From Mermis nigrescens (Eukaryota > Nematoda > Enoplea > Mermithida > Mermithidae), in assembly GCA_036768485.1 (NCBI GenBank), contig JAVLUZ010000145.1, positions 4,744,660-4,808,659 on the forward strand: a stretch of DNA of 64,000 nucleotides, read 5' to 3'. Numbering within the stretch: position 1 is the stretch's first letter; each line of letters starts with the position of its first letter. The position numbers and the translations under genes were made by a program. This document shows, in pieces, positions 22,195 to 33,382 of this stretch. The notes beneath the pieces are model-generated. The model did no database searches, had not been told where the DNA came from, and saw only the letters and a list, made by a program, of their open reading frames with translations.

Positions 22195-22775
22195 ATCACA
22201 GTGTGCTAAAATTATGTACATATATGTTAAATGACCGCTAAATATTTTGGCCCCCGGATTATCAGATAAACCAATTTTTTTGCGTTGTACTAAAATTATG
22301 TACATACACAGCTAAGCTTTCTAGCCCCCGGACCGAGATTCGCATTGCGCTAAAATTATGTACATACACCGCTAAGCTTTATAGCCCCGGATTGAGATTT
22401 GCAATGTGTTAAAATTATGTACGTACACGTTTAATGACTACTAAGCGTTCTGGCCCATGGATTATTGGATAAATCAATTTTAATGCATTGCGCTAAAATT
22501 ATGTACGTATACCTTTAATGACCACTAAGCTATGCACCCCATTCTCGCCCCAGGGGGCGTCCACGATGCGAAGAAAAGCCAGTTACAAGCAGCAATTGCG
22601 CTAAAATTATGTACATACACCGCTAAACCTTCTAGCCCCTGGACCGAGATTTGCAGTGCGCTAAAATTATGTACACACGCGTTTAATGACCACTAAGCTT
22701 TATGGCTCATGGATTGGGATTATCAGATAAATCAATTTTGTTGCATTGTGCTAAAATTATGTACGCGTAATGCTT
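22195..22775 (+). repeat. Tandem GCTAAAATTATGTAC array, 8 copies
   Basis: The core CTAAAATTATGTAC(A/G)TA recurs at about 22206, 22289, 22350, 22408, 22490, 22600, 22660 and 22749, with spacers of 45-95 bp containing TTTAATGACCACTAAGC and AGCCCCCGGA. The matching part of the other arm has only two copies. Confidence 0.88.
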
Positions 22776-23481
22776 GCGACTAATTATATGCGTAACCCCA
22801 AATTTGGATAAAAATTAAAATTATGGGCGTGGAAATCTAAACTCCCAAGAATCGGTAGACTCCCAGAACGTGCGAAAAATGATCATAAGGTCAAAAAGCA
22901 CAGATAACACAAATTTAAATTACAATGAATAGACATGCATTAAATAACGCCTTTCTTTTTATTAAAAAAATTTATGATTACGTACGATTGCAAGTTTTAA
23001 AATCCGAATTCTGTAAAAATTATAAAAAGTATTTAATGCTTCAAATTCTATTATTTATGCTTATGTTTTCTATTTAATCAAATAAATCACATACTTTTAT
23101 TTATTTCCGGCAAATTTTTTTGCGATTCAGCGCACATTTTTTTCTCCGCATTATGTAGAGTCAGCAATGTTCTTTTACGGGGTACCGGCGCAAGAGCTCC
23201 TCGAAACTATTTCTATCAAATTTAAGTGCAAATACGTGTATATTTTCGAAGCATAATCGTTTTATTTAATTTTTATGATATCTAGTACATATTATTTACT
23301 TATTTAAGAATATAAATTAAAAATATAAATTAAAAATATAAATTACTTTTATAAAACAATTATTTATTTTATCAATAAATATATACCTGAAGCGTATTAA
23401 GTACCTCCAGTGCAAAAAAGTGCGTAAAAAATTTATGTTACCGAAACACGAAAAAAGTATCATATTAAGTGTTTTTTGAAG

Positions 23482-23904
23482 CTAAAAGTTTTTCTTACTT
23501 CCCAGTTTTTCGATGGCTGCCACGATTTCGCCTCGTTGGCGCTGCCACTCGTAAAATTGTTCCGGCGTTAGTACAATTTCACGTCCTTTGTCCGAGTTTT
23601 TCAGGCATAAAATTTTTTTATCGAGTATTACTGTTTCGACCGAGGCTATCAGACCGCACGTGAGGTCAATGGGGTCAAGCCAAAAATTAAATAATAGGGC
23701 GTTCGAAATTAACGGCGAAGCATCCACCAAATTCTGGTACTGCCGACTCATTAGATTGACCCCTTGACTCGTTAGGTATAAGGTTAATCTCGTGCCGTTG
23801 CATATTCTGAAGCTAATATTCGCGAAGTCGTTCCAAGTAGACACCAAGCAGTAAACGTTATCCCCAAGTGTAAAATCGTAGCGCTTATTCTGAGGCTCGT
23901 TCAT
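23482..23904 (-). CDS. Tandem PC4-like (p15) single-strand DNA-binding protein
   Basis: 140 aa from the ATG at 23904; an upstream in-frame ATG at 23976 would add 24 hydrophobic residues, but the start AAAATGAACGAG has A at -3 and is kept in the other arm. Residues 8-66 run RYDFTLGDNVYC, W24, ISFRI, then LTSQGVNLMSRQYQNLV, the layout of a PC4 fold (beta strands, then a helix after GxxL). Residues 92-134 repeat it: VILDKKILCL, then GREIVLTPEQFYEW and a C-terminal helix. So two PC4-like halves lie in one chain, which could form an intramolecular dimer. PC4 proteins bind single-stranded DNA and melt duplexes; that role here is inference from pattern, not a search. It lies distal to the zinc-finger gene and is transcribed outward. 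Confidence 0.7.
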   Translation of the reverse strand: MNEPQNKRYDFTLGDNVYCLVSTWNDFANISFRICNGTRLTLYLTSQGVNLMSRQYQNLVDASPLISNALLFNFWLDPIDLTCGLIASVETVILDKKILCLKNSDKGREIVLTPEQFYEWQRQRGEIVAAIEKLGSKKNF

Positions 23905-24004
23905 TTTCGAATAGTACCAGAAAAAAAGCGCCAAGCGGAGTAATAATGCAAAATGGAAGTTATAGCTGAATAACATAAAACTTTTTTCTGTTTACTCAAA
24001 AAAA

Positions 24005-24310
24005 CTCAAACAACGGAGCTTGGGTCATAGTTTTTAATGCACACTACATAAAATAAGATAGATAAGACGATCGAAAGAAACTGAAGTAATTGCAAAAAAT
24101 TTTAAGTGGTACATGATTACTCTTTTAAGCTTGCCAAGATCAAAAAGAGAACATGTAATTTTTGTCAAAAAAGTTTTATAGGTCACGCAAAAAAACCTAA
24201 AAAAACGGAGCTAGGGTCATGGAATGCGCGCTACATAAAATAAGATAGATAATAAGATCGAAAGAAGCTGACATAATTGCGAAAAAAGTTAAAGTGTTCA
24301 TTAGTTTCTT
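24005..24310 (-). repeat. Direct repeat upstream of the PC4-like gene
   Basis: Two ~100-bp units (about 24015-24120, 24209-24300) sharing CGGAGCT(A/T)GGGTCAT, ACATAAAATAAGATAGATAA, GATCGAAAGAA and TAATTGC. Both arms keep them (mirror 28175-28475). Their position just 5' of the gene suggests control sites; this is inference. Confidence 0.7.
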
Positions 24311-24984
24311 CAAAAGCATTGATGCTTCAGGCAGTTTTCATATTTTATAAACAAGGTCATGTTGACTCAAAATCGTGAGGCAACCGTTATAATTTTGGAA
24401 AACGAGCTAAACGTTGACACATTATTAGCTGTTTCATTGTCTCTTCATTTAGTAGATAAGAAATAATGTATCAATGCCTGCATGTGTTGCGTTCACTATA
24501 GCAGTACAAATAAGCGATGGTAGCTATATTTGCAGAAAAAATGATGAAATAAAAATTGCATGCATTTATACAAGCGATAAAATGCAGATCTAAATCAATA
24601 CGAGCTATATCTAGTCTAGTACTGCATTTTTCTCGAATGATTATCAAGGCCCGTTAAGAAAACAGTATATTCTTTGGTAAAATTCCCAATCGCCTTAAGC
24701 TAAGCGTTTTAACAACGAGATTTGAGGAAGACGAATTTTTACTAATAACTTTGTCATTGGAAGATGTAGTATGCTTCTTCAGCAGGGGGCCATCAATATG
24801 ATAAAAATAAACAAAATACGAATTAAGGCAATAAATACAAAGAAATTGTGAACGTCATGCTTGTAAAGTAGTAAATAGGGCATAATTTTTATTCAAAATA
24901 GTGCCTGTTCACTAATTCATCAAGAGGCGCGTAAGCACACAAGGGCAGCGATCGAATTCTGGGGGTTCTGCTTAAGGCATAAGA

Positions 24985-25110
24985 AAATACAAAAAAAAAT
25001 AACTGCCCGCACAGTGCACCGCACAGCTACCGAGTGTGCGTAGGTGAGCAGTGCACTGTGCAACACAGTGCAGTTTAATAATCGCACATTGTGGCACATT
25101 AGTGCACAAA
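24985..25110. promoter_or_regulatory. TGCAC/GTGCA motif cluster, distal
   Basis: Dense GCACAGTGCAC, GCAGTGCACTGTGCA and ACAGTGCAG words between the two genes of the left arm. The same vocabulary fills the palindrome centre. Mirror cluster at about 27368-27470. It could bind the zinc-finger protein or serve in replication; neither is shown. Confidence 0.45.
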
Positions 25111-25382
25111 GTGGATGCAAAGTACCTATTCTCTGGAGCTGTACCGGGTCCTAGAAGCTATTATCACTTTTAGAATGTTATCTTTTTCATGTGAATAATC
25201 TTAAGTTCATTATCATGACATTTTCACTTTCTTCACCTAGTTTTTTTACTTTTCAGCTAAGTAATGGAACATTGCACAGTAAAGTGAGTGATACATACGA
25301 TCGTGCAATCAGCCATACATTTCATAGACGCAGATATAACACCTTTTGATAATTTATCCTGTTAATCGAAAATCTTTAGCTT

Positions 25383-26075
25383 TCAATATCTTTTTAGCAT
25401 ATCATTGTAGTCTTGGACTGACGCTGTTTCTCGACTGTTTGGAATTTCACTCGTATCTTCATTATCTTCTTGCCTTTCTTGTAATTCATCAGACAAGATA
25501 TCGGCATTTTTACTGATGAGTTTCTTGAAAAGATGCTTTCGAGAATTCCAAGCCATCTTTATTGCTTCAGTACCCCCAAAGTTCAGCTTTGATTTAAAAA
25601 AGTCTGCCGTTGCAGACAGTTTTGTATCTAGATCACTTTCTTCCAACGCTTTTTGCAGGAAAACATGTTCATCATAATTTTCGTAAAGCTTTGACAAAAA
25701 AGCGTTGAAGAAGGGTGGGTTGCTCAGTTTTTCAGCAGTATCTGGAATAACTGCCATGTCTCGTACAGCATTCTCCATTATTGCCCGCCAGAATTCATTC
25801 TTCCAACCACTTTTGATATCAGGCTCATCATCACTATCCGAAATATTCTCTGATCTTTCTTCGTCCTCAGAACCCTCTTGGTCTTCCTCTTTCTCCTCTA
25901 CTTCTCGTTTTTCCCGTTTGCCTTCTTCCTCACCTTCCTCTTCTGAAGTGACAGTTTTATCATCTTCTGTATCGCTGTTTGCTGTATCCATTAAGGGGTG
26001 TAATAGCTGATGATGCCTCTTTAATGTAAAATTATTTGACAATGTTTTGTTGCACAGTGTGCATAGAACAACCAT
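25383..26075 (-). CDS. Acidic C2H2 zinc-finger protein, left-arm copy
   Basis: 230 aa from the ATG at 26075 (MVVLCTLCNKTL). One C2H2 finger, C5-x2-C8-x12-H21-x4-H26. Residues 29-87 are a Glu/Asp/Ser-rich linker, 88-195 a helix-rich domain (GWKNEFWRAIMENAVRD, NPPFFNAFLSKLYENYDEH, KMAWNSRKHLFKKL), and 196-230 a charged tail. The frame can be extended to 26177, but those residues come from the TGCAC-rich promoter and lie upstream of a TATA-like box, so I reject the extension. It differs from the right-arm copy at only two residues (S for T, P for L). The family is unknown to me; a sequence-specific regulator or element-encoded DNA-binding factor is the likeliest role. Confidence 0.75.
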   Translation of the reverse strand: MVVLCTLCNKTLSNNFTLKRHHQLLHPLMDTANSDTEDDKTVTSEEEGEEEGKREKREVEEKEEDQEGSEDEERSENISDSDDEPDIKSGWKNEFWRAIMENAVRDMAVIPDTAEKLSNPPFFNAFLSKLYENYDEHVFLQKALEESDLDTKLSATADFFKSKLNFGGTEAIKMAWNSRKHLFKKLISKNADILSDELQERQEDNEDTSEIPNSRETASVQDYNDMLKRY

Positions 26076-26124
26076 GTCTAGCTCGGCCAAAGACACCAAA
26101 TGACTGCCATATTCAGATCCGATG

Positions 26125-26352
26125 TTTTTATAAATACATGTTGCACATGTGCTGCACAGTGCGCAGCACACGTGCACACTGTGCGGTAATCCAGTGTATC
26201 TAGCAATCTGCTTGGGAGTATGGGATGGGACCTAGTGTTGGCACTAGGTTCATTATATCTCTTAAGCAGACATACTATATCACTGGATTACCTCACAGTG
26301 TGCACGTGTGCTGCGCACTGTGCAGCACATGTGCAACATGTATTTATAAAAA
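26125..26352. promoter_or_regulatory. Palindrome centre: divergent promoter
   Basis: The dyad lies at about 26239, in a perfect hairpin ACCTAGTG-TTGG-CACTAGGT (26230-26249). Mirror TATA-like boxes TATTTATAAAAA sit at 26341-26352 (right) and 26125-26136 (left, complement), each about 50 bp from the ATG of a zinc-finger gene. Between TATA and dyad each side holds GTGCACGTGTGCTGCGCACT and GTGCAGCACATGTGCA-type words. This looks like one bidirectional control region. Confidence 0.6.
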
Positions 26353-26401
26353 CATCGGATCTGAATATGGCAGTCATTTGGTGTCTTTGGCCGAGCTAGA
26401 C

Positions 26402-27094
26402 ATGGTTGTTCTATGCACACTGTGCAACAAAACATTGTCAAATAATTTTACATTAAAGAGGCATCATCAGCTATTACACCCCTTAATGGATACAGCAAAC
26501 AGCGATACAGAAGATGATAAAACTGTCACTTCAGAAGAGGAAGGTGAGGAAGAAGGCAAGCGGGAAAAACGAGAAGTAGAGGAGAAAGAGGAAGACCAAG
26601 AGGGTTCTGAGGACGAAGAAAGATCAGAGAATATTTCGGATAGTGATGATGAGCCTGATATCAAAAGTGGTTGGAAGAATGAATTCTGGCGGGCAATAAT
26701 GGAGAATGCTGTACGAGACATGGCAGTTATTCCAGATACTGCTGAAAAACTGAGCAACCCACCCTTCTTCAACGCTTTTTTGTCAAAGCTTTACGAAAAT
26801 TATGATGAACATGTTTTCCTGCAAAAAGCGTTGGAAGAAAGTGATCTAGATACAAAACTGTCTGCAACGGCAGACTTTTTTAAATCAAAGCTGAACTTTG
26901 GGGGTACTGAAGCAATTAAGATGGCTTGGAATTCTCGAAAGCATCTATTCAAGAAACTCATCACTAAAAATGCCGATATCCTGTCTGATGAATTACAAGA
27001 AAGGCAAGAAGATAATGAAGATACGAGTGAAATTCTAAACAGTCGAGAAACAGCGTCAGTCCAAGACTACAATGATATGCTAAAAAGATATTGA
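26402..27094 (+). CDS. Acidic C2H2 zinc-finger protein, right-arm copy
   Basis: Mirror of the gene at 25383-26075: same length (693 bp), same C2H2 finger, acidic linker and helix-rich domain, two substitutions (I-T-K-N-A-D and E-I-L-N-S). A longer frame can be opened from 26225, but in the other arm the equivalent residues differ in start context (V against M), and the TATA-like box at 26341 lies within it. Both copies being intact while the neighbouring gene decayed in this arm points to either selection or gene conversion near the dyad. Confidence 0.75.
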   Translation: MVVLCTLCNKTLSNNFTLKRHHQLLHPLMDTANSDTEDDKTVTSEEEGEEEGKREKREVEEKEEDQEGSEDEERSENISDSDDEPDIKSGWKNEFWRAIMENAVRDMAVIPDTAEKLSNPPFFNAFLSKLYENYDEHVFLQKALEESDLDTKLSATADFFKSKLNFGGTEAIKMAWNSRKHLFKKLITKNADILSDELQERQEDNEDTSEILNSRETASVQDYNDMLKRY

Positions 27095-27367
27095 AAGCTA
27101 AAGATTTTCGATTAACAGGATAAATTATCAAAAGGTGTTATATCTGCGTCTATGAAATGTATGGCTGATTGCACAATCGTATGTATCACTCACTTTACTG
27201 TGCAATGTTCCATTACTTAGCTGAAAAGTAAAAAAACTAGGTGAAGAAAGTGACAATGTCATGATAATGAACCTAAGATTATTCACATGAAAAAGATAAC
27301 ATTCTAAAAGTGATAATAGCTTCTAGGACCCGGTACAGCTCCAGAGAATAGGTACTTTGCATCCACT

Positions 27368-27470
27368 TTGTGCACTGATGTGCCACAATGTGCGATTATT
27401 AAACTGCACTGTGTTGCACAGTGCACTGCTCACTTACGCACACTCGGTAGCTGGGCGGTACACAGTGCAG
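27368..27470. promoter_or_regulatory. TGCAC/GTGCA motif cluster, right arm
   Basis: Mirror of 24985-25110: GTGCACTGATGTGCCACAATG, GTTGCACAGTGCACTGC, ACACAGTGCAGGCAG. Confidence 0.45.
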
Positions 27471-28569
27471 GCAGTTATTTTTTTGTATTTTCTTATGCCT
27501 TAAGCAGAACCCCCAGAATTTGATCGCTGCCCTTGTGTGCTTACGCGCCTCTTGATGAATTAGTGAGCAGGCACTATTTTGAATAAAAATTATGCCCTAT
27601 TTACTACTTTACAAGCATGACGTTCACAATTTCTTTGTATTAATTGCCTTAATTCGTATTTTGTTTATTTTTATTATATTGATGGCCCCCTGCTGAAGAA
27701 GCATACTACATCTTCCAATGACAAAGTTATTAGTAAAAATTCGTCTTCCTCAAATTTCGTTGTTAAAACGCTTAGCTTAAGGCGATTGGGAATTTTACCA
27801 AAGAAAATACTGTTTTCTTAACGGGCCTTGATAATCCTTCGAGAAAAATGCAGTACTAGACTAGATATAGCTCGTATTGATTTAGAGCTGCATTTTATCG
27901 CTCGTATAAATGCATGCAATTTTTAATTCATCATTTTTTCTGCAAATATAGCTACCATCGCTTATTTGTACTGCTATAGTGAACGCGACACATGCAGGCA
28001 TTGATACATTATTTCTTATCTACTAAATAAAGAGACAATGAAACAGCTAATAATGTGTCAACGTTTAGCTCGTTTTCCAAAATTACAACGGTTGCCTCAC
28101 GATTTTGAGTCAACATGACCTTGTTTATGAAATTTGAAAACTGCCTGAAGCATCAATGCTTTTGAAGAAACTAATGAACACTTTAACTTTTTTCGCAATT
28201 ATGTCAGCTTCTTTCGATCTTATTATCTATCTTATTTCATGTAGCGCGCATTCCATGACCCTAGCTCCGTTTTTTAGGTTTTTTGCGTGACCTATTAAAC
28301 TTTTTCTGACAAAAATTACATGTTCTCTTTTTGATCTTGGCAAGCTTAAAAGAGTAATCATGTACCATTTAAAATTTTTTCGCAATTACGTCAGTTTCTT
28401 TCGATCTTCTTATCTATCTTATTTTATGTAGCATGCATTAAAAACTATGACCCTAGCTCCGTTGTTTAAGTTTTTTTGAGTAAACAGAAAAAAGTTTTAT
28501 TTTATTCAGCTATAACTTCCGTTTTGCATTACTACTCCGCTTTGCGCTTTTTTCTGGTACTATTCGAAA

Positions 28570-28777
28570 ATGAACGAGCCTCAGGATAAGCGCTACGATT
28601 TTACAATTTGGGATAACGTTTACTGCTTGGTGTCTACTTGGAACGACTTCGTCAATCTAATGAGTCGGCAGCACCAGAATTTGGTGGATGCTTCGCCGTA
28701 AATTTCGAATGCCCAGCACCATAGGCGAAATTGTGGTGGCCATTATTGAAAAACTGGGAGGTAACGAAAACTTTTAG
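28570..28777 (+). pseudogene. Broken PC4-like gene, right arm
   Basis: Begins like the intact left-arm gene (MNEPQDKRYDF, DNVYCLVSTWNDF), then jumps by a ~75-bp deletion to NLMSRQHQNLVDASP and stops at 28699-28701. After a further ~150-bp deletion the C-terminal GEIV...KLGG coding remnant is out of use. Only the first half-domain start would be made. Confidence 0.85.
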
Positions 28778-29334
28778 CTTCGAAAAAACAGGAAATAAAT
28801 AAAGTAACTAATCTATTTGATTAAATATAAGCATAATTATAGAATTTGAAGCATTAAATAATTTTTATCATTCTTACGGAATTCGGACCTTAAAATTTGC
28901 TATCGTACGCAATCATAAATTTTTTATAGTAATTACTATAGTTTTTTACTACTCGGCAAATCATAAGAATATTTTTAATATTCGCTGATATTTACTTATT
29001 TTATGTACGTAGAGCAACGTACCAATATATATATATATATATTTAAATCAGTAGAATAAAAATTTATATATTTAGATATTACATGCGTGCATATTTAGCG
29101 TTATCCTACACAGGAAATAATTTAATTCGCGGACTGTAATTTTCTTTTAGATAGGCGTTATTTAATGCATTTCTATTCTTTGTAATTTAAATTTGTGTTA
29201 TCTGTGCTTTTTGACCTTATGAACATTTTTCGCACGTTCTGGGAGTCTACCGATTCTTGGGAGTTTAGATTTCCACGCCCATAATTTTAATTTTTATCCA
29301 AATCGGGGGTTGCGCATATAATTAGTCGTAAGCA

Positions 29335-29460
29335 TCACGCGTACATAATTTTAGCGCACTGTGACCGTAAATTTTATTTCTCCGATAATCCGGGGGCCAG
29401 AAAGCTTAGTAGTCATTAAAGCTTAAAGTACATAATTTTAGCGCAATGCAACGCTGAAAA
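29335..29460 (-). repeat. TACATAATTTTAGC array, 2 copies
   Basis: Right-arm counterpart of the eight-copy array at 22195-22775, with cores near 29340 and 29430. Copy loss or gain between arms. Confidence 0.8.
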
Positions 29461-29723
29461 GTTTATGAACGAAAATATCACACAATGCAACAAGATCGAT
29501 TTATCCCCTAATCCTGATCCATGGGTAGATTTATGATCCCCTGGATATGCTAATTTGGGGTGGGAAGGATGCGCATAGCCGATTAATGTAGGTACCGTGG
29601 CTCGCCTCTGGGGGTATAATGACGTCAGGTTGCGATCGTAATACGTCATAATTTCGTATCTAGTGCATGTGCACTTAGCAAGCATCCTTCATCATTGTAC
29701 CCCCAGAGTAGCGTCAGTTACTA

Positions 29724-30000
<277 letters not shown>

Positions 30001-30066
30001 ATTAAGACGGAGGTTGGATAGGGATGGCTAGACTCAGACACGTAGCAGTGAAAGGATAGAGGGGAC

Positions 30067-30318
30067 CACACCTCGGCGTGGGGAATGGGTTTGGAATATG
30101 CAATTCCGAGAAACCAAACTACCCCCACCTCAGAAACTAAAATAACCCCCCCAGAACTCAATTTGTTTTTTGCAATTTTTTGAAGCAAATGGATAGTGTT
30201 CGATGAGAAACGTTGAAAAAGGATGTTTTTTCCGCCATACCACCATTTTAAGGCCATTTTTTGACCTTTGAAAAATCGTGCATCCCCTCCCCCAGAATTT
30301 TGGTGCTGCCCACGTTTG
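30067..30318 (+). mobile_element. hAT MITE family A, copy 14
   Basis: CACACCTCGGCG to CTGCCCACGTTTG with an exact duplication GAGGGGAC (30059-30066, 30319-30326). The right octamer is also the left flank of the family B element that follows. Confidence 0.93.
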
Positions 30319-30326
30319 GAGGGGAC

Positions 30327-30947
30327 CAGCAGCGGATCTAGAATTTTACAAAGGGATGGCGGTATCCCAACTTCCAAACACAGTCAAAAATGGGATAAAA
30401 AATATGCCATTTACGTGGGAAATAGCGTTTTTGGTATTCACGTCGTCTCCTTCTATTTAGGATACTTTTGATGCAACATTGTTCCGAAAAATTTAAGAAT
30501 TTTCGACAACTTTGTGCGAAAAATCATTTAATTCCCTTTATTTGGGCCAGAAAAGTTGTAGAATTTAAGCGGAAGGGCGTTTAGGAGCTTGATTTCCCTT
30601 TTTTGTAGCATTTGACGCAGAAAGTCGAAAATATTTGAAAGTTACGCATGAAAAAAGAAAAAATTCGTTGCTGAAATAGCTCTTTGTGTTCCTAAAATTG
30701 TTTTTAAAGCTATTCCATCTGCTAAAAATGGCTTCCAGGCCCCCAAGAAAGTAAATAAATGTCGTTAATGGGTATTATCCGGCGCGAAGCGCCGGAAAAA
30801 TTTGAGAATTTATGATCACTGACGGCCATCATTGAAAATTACATATCCATTCATTATCTTCATTATCTCGCCAACTATTTATTTTGGGCCAATTAGGCGG
30901 AGGGGCGGAGGGGGCGGCCGCCCCCTGCCCTCCTTGACTTCGCCCTG
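30327..30947. mobile_element. hAT-like family B, copy 1
   Basis: Family B has ends CAGTGGCGGATCTAGG / (complement) CAGGGGCGGATTTAAGG, a GGCGGCCGCCC block near one end and a GGCGCGAAGCGCCGGAAAAATTT motif. Here the motif is at 30781. The flanks (about GAGGGGAC and GGGGGACT) agree only loosely. Confidence 0.8.
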
Positions 30948-30999
30948 GGGGGACTGATCAGTTTCCACCAAATTTTCGAAGTACCTGGGAGTATTTTTT

Positions 31000-31698
31000 T
31001 ACAAGTCTGGAGGCGTATTGGAAATACCGCTGGAATCTAGAATGGATTTTGGCACACCTCTGAGCTAATCAGCAAAGCATTTTCCGGGAGCGATACACTG
31101 AAGTATTGTTTCTCTGTTTTCTTCCAAACAGGCAAAGTTTGAGTGTGGCATGATGCATAAGTCAAAATTTTCTGGCGCTCGGAACATAATAATTTATTTT
31201 CTGTTTTTTGCAGTGCATCAGAACTGAGTACAAAACAAGTATAACAATATTTTACAAGGGCCTGGTGATGATTAAATGCTGAAAAATCATTTGTGAGGCT
31301 ATTTCATGCAACACATTTTACGAATAGGACTAAAATGAAGTAATTTTTGAAACATTTTAGAAATTTTTCCCAAATATTTAGAGTTTACGGAGAAAAGCTC
31401 AAAAACACAATTATTTCTGAATGTATTTTTCATGTCCTGGAAGATCTGACTTTTAAATCTTCGTTGCCCCCAATTCTGAAGGCCTGCTAACTATCTGAAC
31501 AAATCTAAAGTTTCAGTTGTCTTTGGCTAATCTGAATCCTGAAATTTCAAAGTTTTCACGAGACTTTTAGGAGCAGGAATTTTTTTATATGAATTTTTTT
31601 ACAAACGTTGATTAAGAGCTAAAGCAAGGTTGTGTAGAAAAACGAAAAAATATGCTTTGCCCGAAAATTTGGCTAAAACGTGCAAAAAGGGATGGTCA
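31000..31698. other. No gene seen
   Basis: AT-rich, no supported frame; probably old repeat sequence. Confidence 0.4.
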
Positions 31699-32328
31699 CA
31701 GTGGCGGATCTAGGATTTTTCTCAAAGGGGGCCGGTGCCCTCACTTTTCCTAAGACAATCAGAAATAGGTCGAAAAATTTGCTCAAGTCAAAAATAGCGT
31801 CTTTCCGGTGATTCAAGTTGTCTACTTCCATTTAAAATCACTTTTAAAGCATCATTTTTTGGAAATCTTCTAAATTTTTGACATTTTTGTGCTAAAAAAT
31901 GATTAAATTTCTTTGATATCGGCGAAAATAAATTTGATAAATTTTGGCAAAAAGACGTTCAAAAGATCGATTTACTGCTCAATTAGCTACATTTGCAGAG
32001 TATAACGCGCAATGTCAAAAAATTTAAAAAGTTATGCTCGAATATAGAATAAATCTATGCTGAAATAGCTGTTTCTGCACTTGCAATTGTTTAAAAAATA
32101 TAGTCCATGAACAGAAAAGGGCTTCTAGGTCGCCAAAAACCTAAATAAATGTCATTAATAGGTATTATCCGGCGCGAAGCGACTGCGCGAAGCGACTAAA
32201 ACTTTGAGAAATTTTGATTACCGACGGCCAAAAATCATTGCAAGTTACATATCCATTATTTATCTTGCCAACTATTTTTGGTCAATGGGGTAGAGTGGCT
32301 GCCCCTGCTTCCCTTAAATACGCCCCTA
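31699..32328. mobile_element. hAT-like family B, copy 2
   Basis: CAGTGGCGGATCTAGG to ACGCCCCTA, flanks GATGGTCA and AATGGTCA (7 of 8). It carries GGCTTCTAGGTCGCC near 32118, the undisturbed form of the site where a family D element inserted in copy 3, and a duplicated GCGCGAAGCGACT motif at about 32170-32200. Confidence 0.88.
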
Positions 32329-33382
32329 AATGGTCAAACATAATTCTTCATGCAGATATAAAGAAAGCCATTAACTCCTTGAACTCCAGGCGGGAACCTA
32401 TACTCAAGACAAATGGTTCCCTCTGATGCACTTTCAGAGCCGATCAGGGCGTTGCTTATTATAGTCCAGGCCATAATACCTCCATGTGCCTGGTTGCCCA
32501 GGGGCGATTCACCATTCCTCTGCTATGGGCACGTGCTACTATTTTCCAAGCTCTTCTCCACACAATTCCCATGAACAGTATTCTTCTCGCAACATTCAGT
32601 CAAAATCACTGCAGAAAAAACGACTAATTTAAGCATAAGATCTATTAGTATTTCCTTATGTAGAGCATTTAATTCTGCTTCGGATAGTACAAAGATGCAT
32701 TTTACAAAAAAGGTTTCCACAAGTAGCTTTGAATGATGTTTATGTACATATTTTGATATATTCACAAAGGATCAGAATAAAATGCACATGAAATCGGAAA
32801 TCGGGCTCCATTCCGCAGAAACAGCATCAAAAAATTTGCATATGGTATTAACTGAATCAGAATTTGATGATTAATAGCTGAAGATTGTGTCAAATTCAAT
32901 GCCTTAGCACTTGAGGCACATTGGTGAAGCTGAAGGCGATAAAATGAATTTTTAAATCGACGTAATCGAGAGAATTGAAATACTGAAATATATTTTCTTT
33001 ATAATTAATGATGTTAAGCGTGGAGATTGCGTTATGAAAAAATAAGCATCCGACGCAGAATTGAATGCACAACACGAATTCTGTTTATTTTCTATGACGC
33101 TTATAATTCGATTTCTGAAGAGGGCCTATTATTCCATGATGCCGTGAATATTATTCATTGTCACTGCAGTGAGATTTCGTAAACCGATTCCTGCTCTATG
33201 TTTATGGCTGATGAATATTAATACTACGAATTTCTTACAAAAGTCACGTAGAAGCGAATACAGAAAGAAATAGGCGCAAATGAATGAATACATACGTACC
33301 ACTTGCATAACTACATTTTAATGGTTTTTGACGATTTTCACCGTAATTTATCAGATTTTTTGGCAAATTACATTCGATAATA
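32329..33382. other. Mostly unassigned; weak exon candidate
   Basis: On the minus strand TTTTTTCTGCAG (about 32605-32616) precedes a frame ILTECCEKNTVHGNC...STCP with stop near 32523. It is cysteine-bearing and could be a terminal exon, but it is short and unsupported otherwise. The rest shows nothing. Confidence 0.25.

Noticed and set aside
23469..23663. Plus-strand frame MFFEAKSFSYF...
   Set aside because: Antisense to the PC4-like gene.
25705..26010. Ser-rich frame on the plus strand (and mirror 26467-26772)
   Set aside because: Antisense shadow of the acidic Glu/Asp-rich linker of the zinc-finger gene.
26225..26401. N-terminal extension of the zinc-finger proteins with a Cys-rich VCCALCSTCATC stretch (and mirror 26076-26177)
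   Set aside because: The cysteines come from repeated TGCAC/GTGC promoter words, the stretch lies upstream of and across a TATA-like box, and the start differs between arms (M against V).
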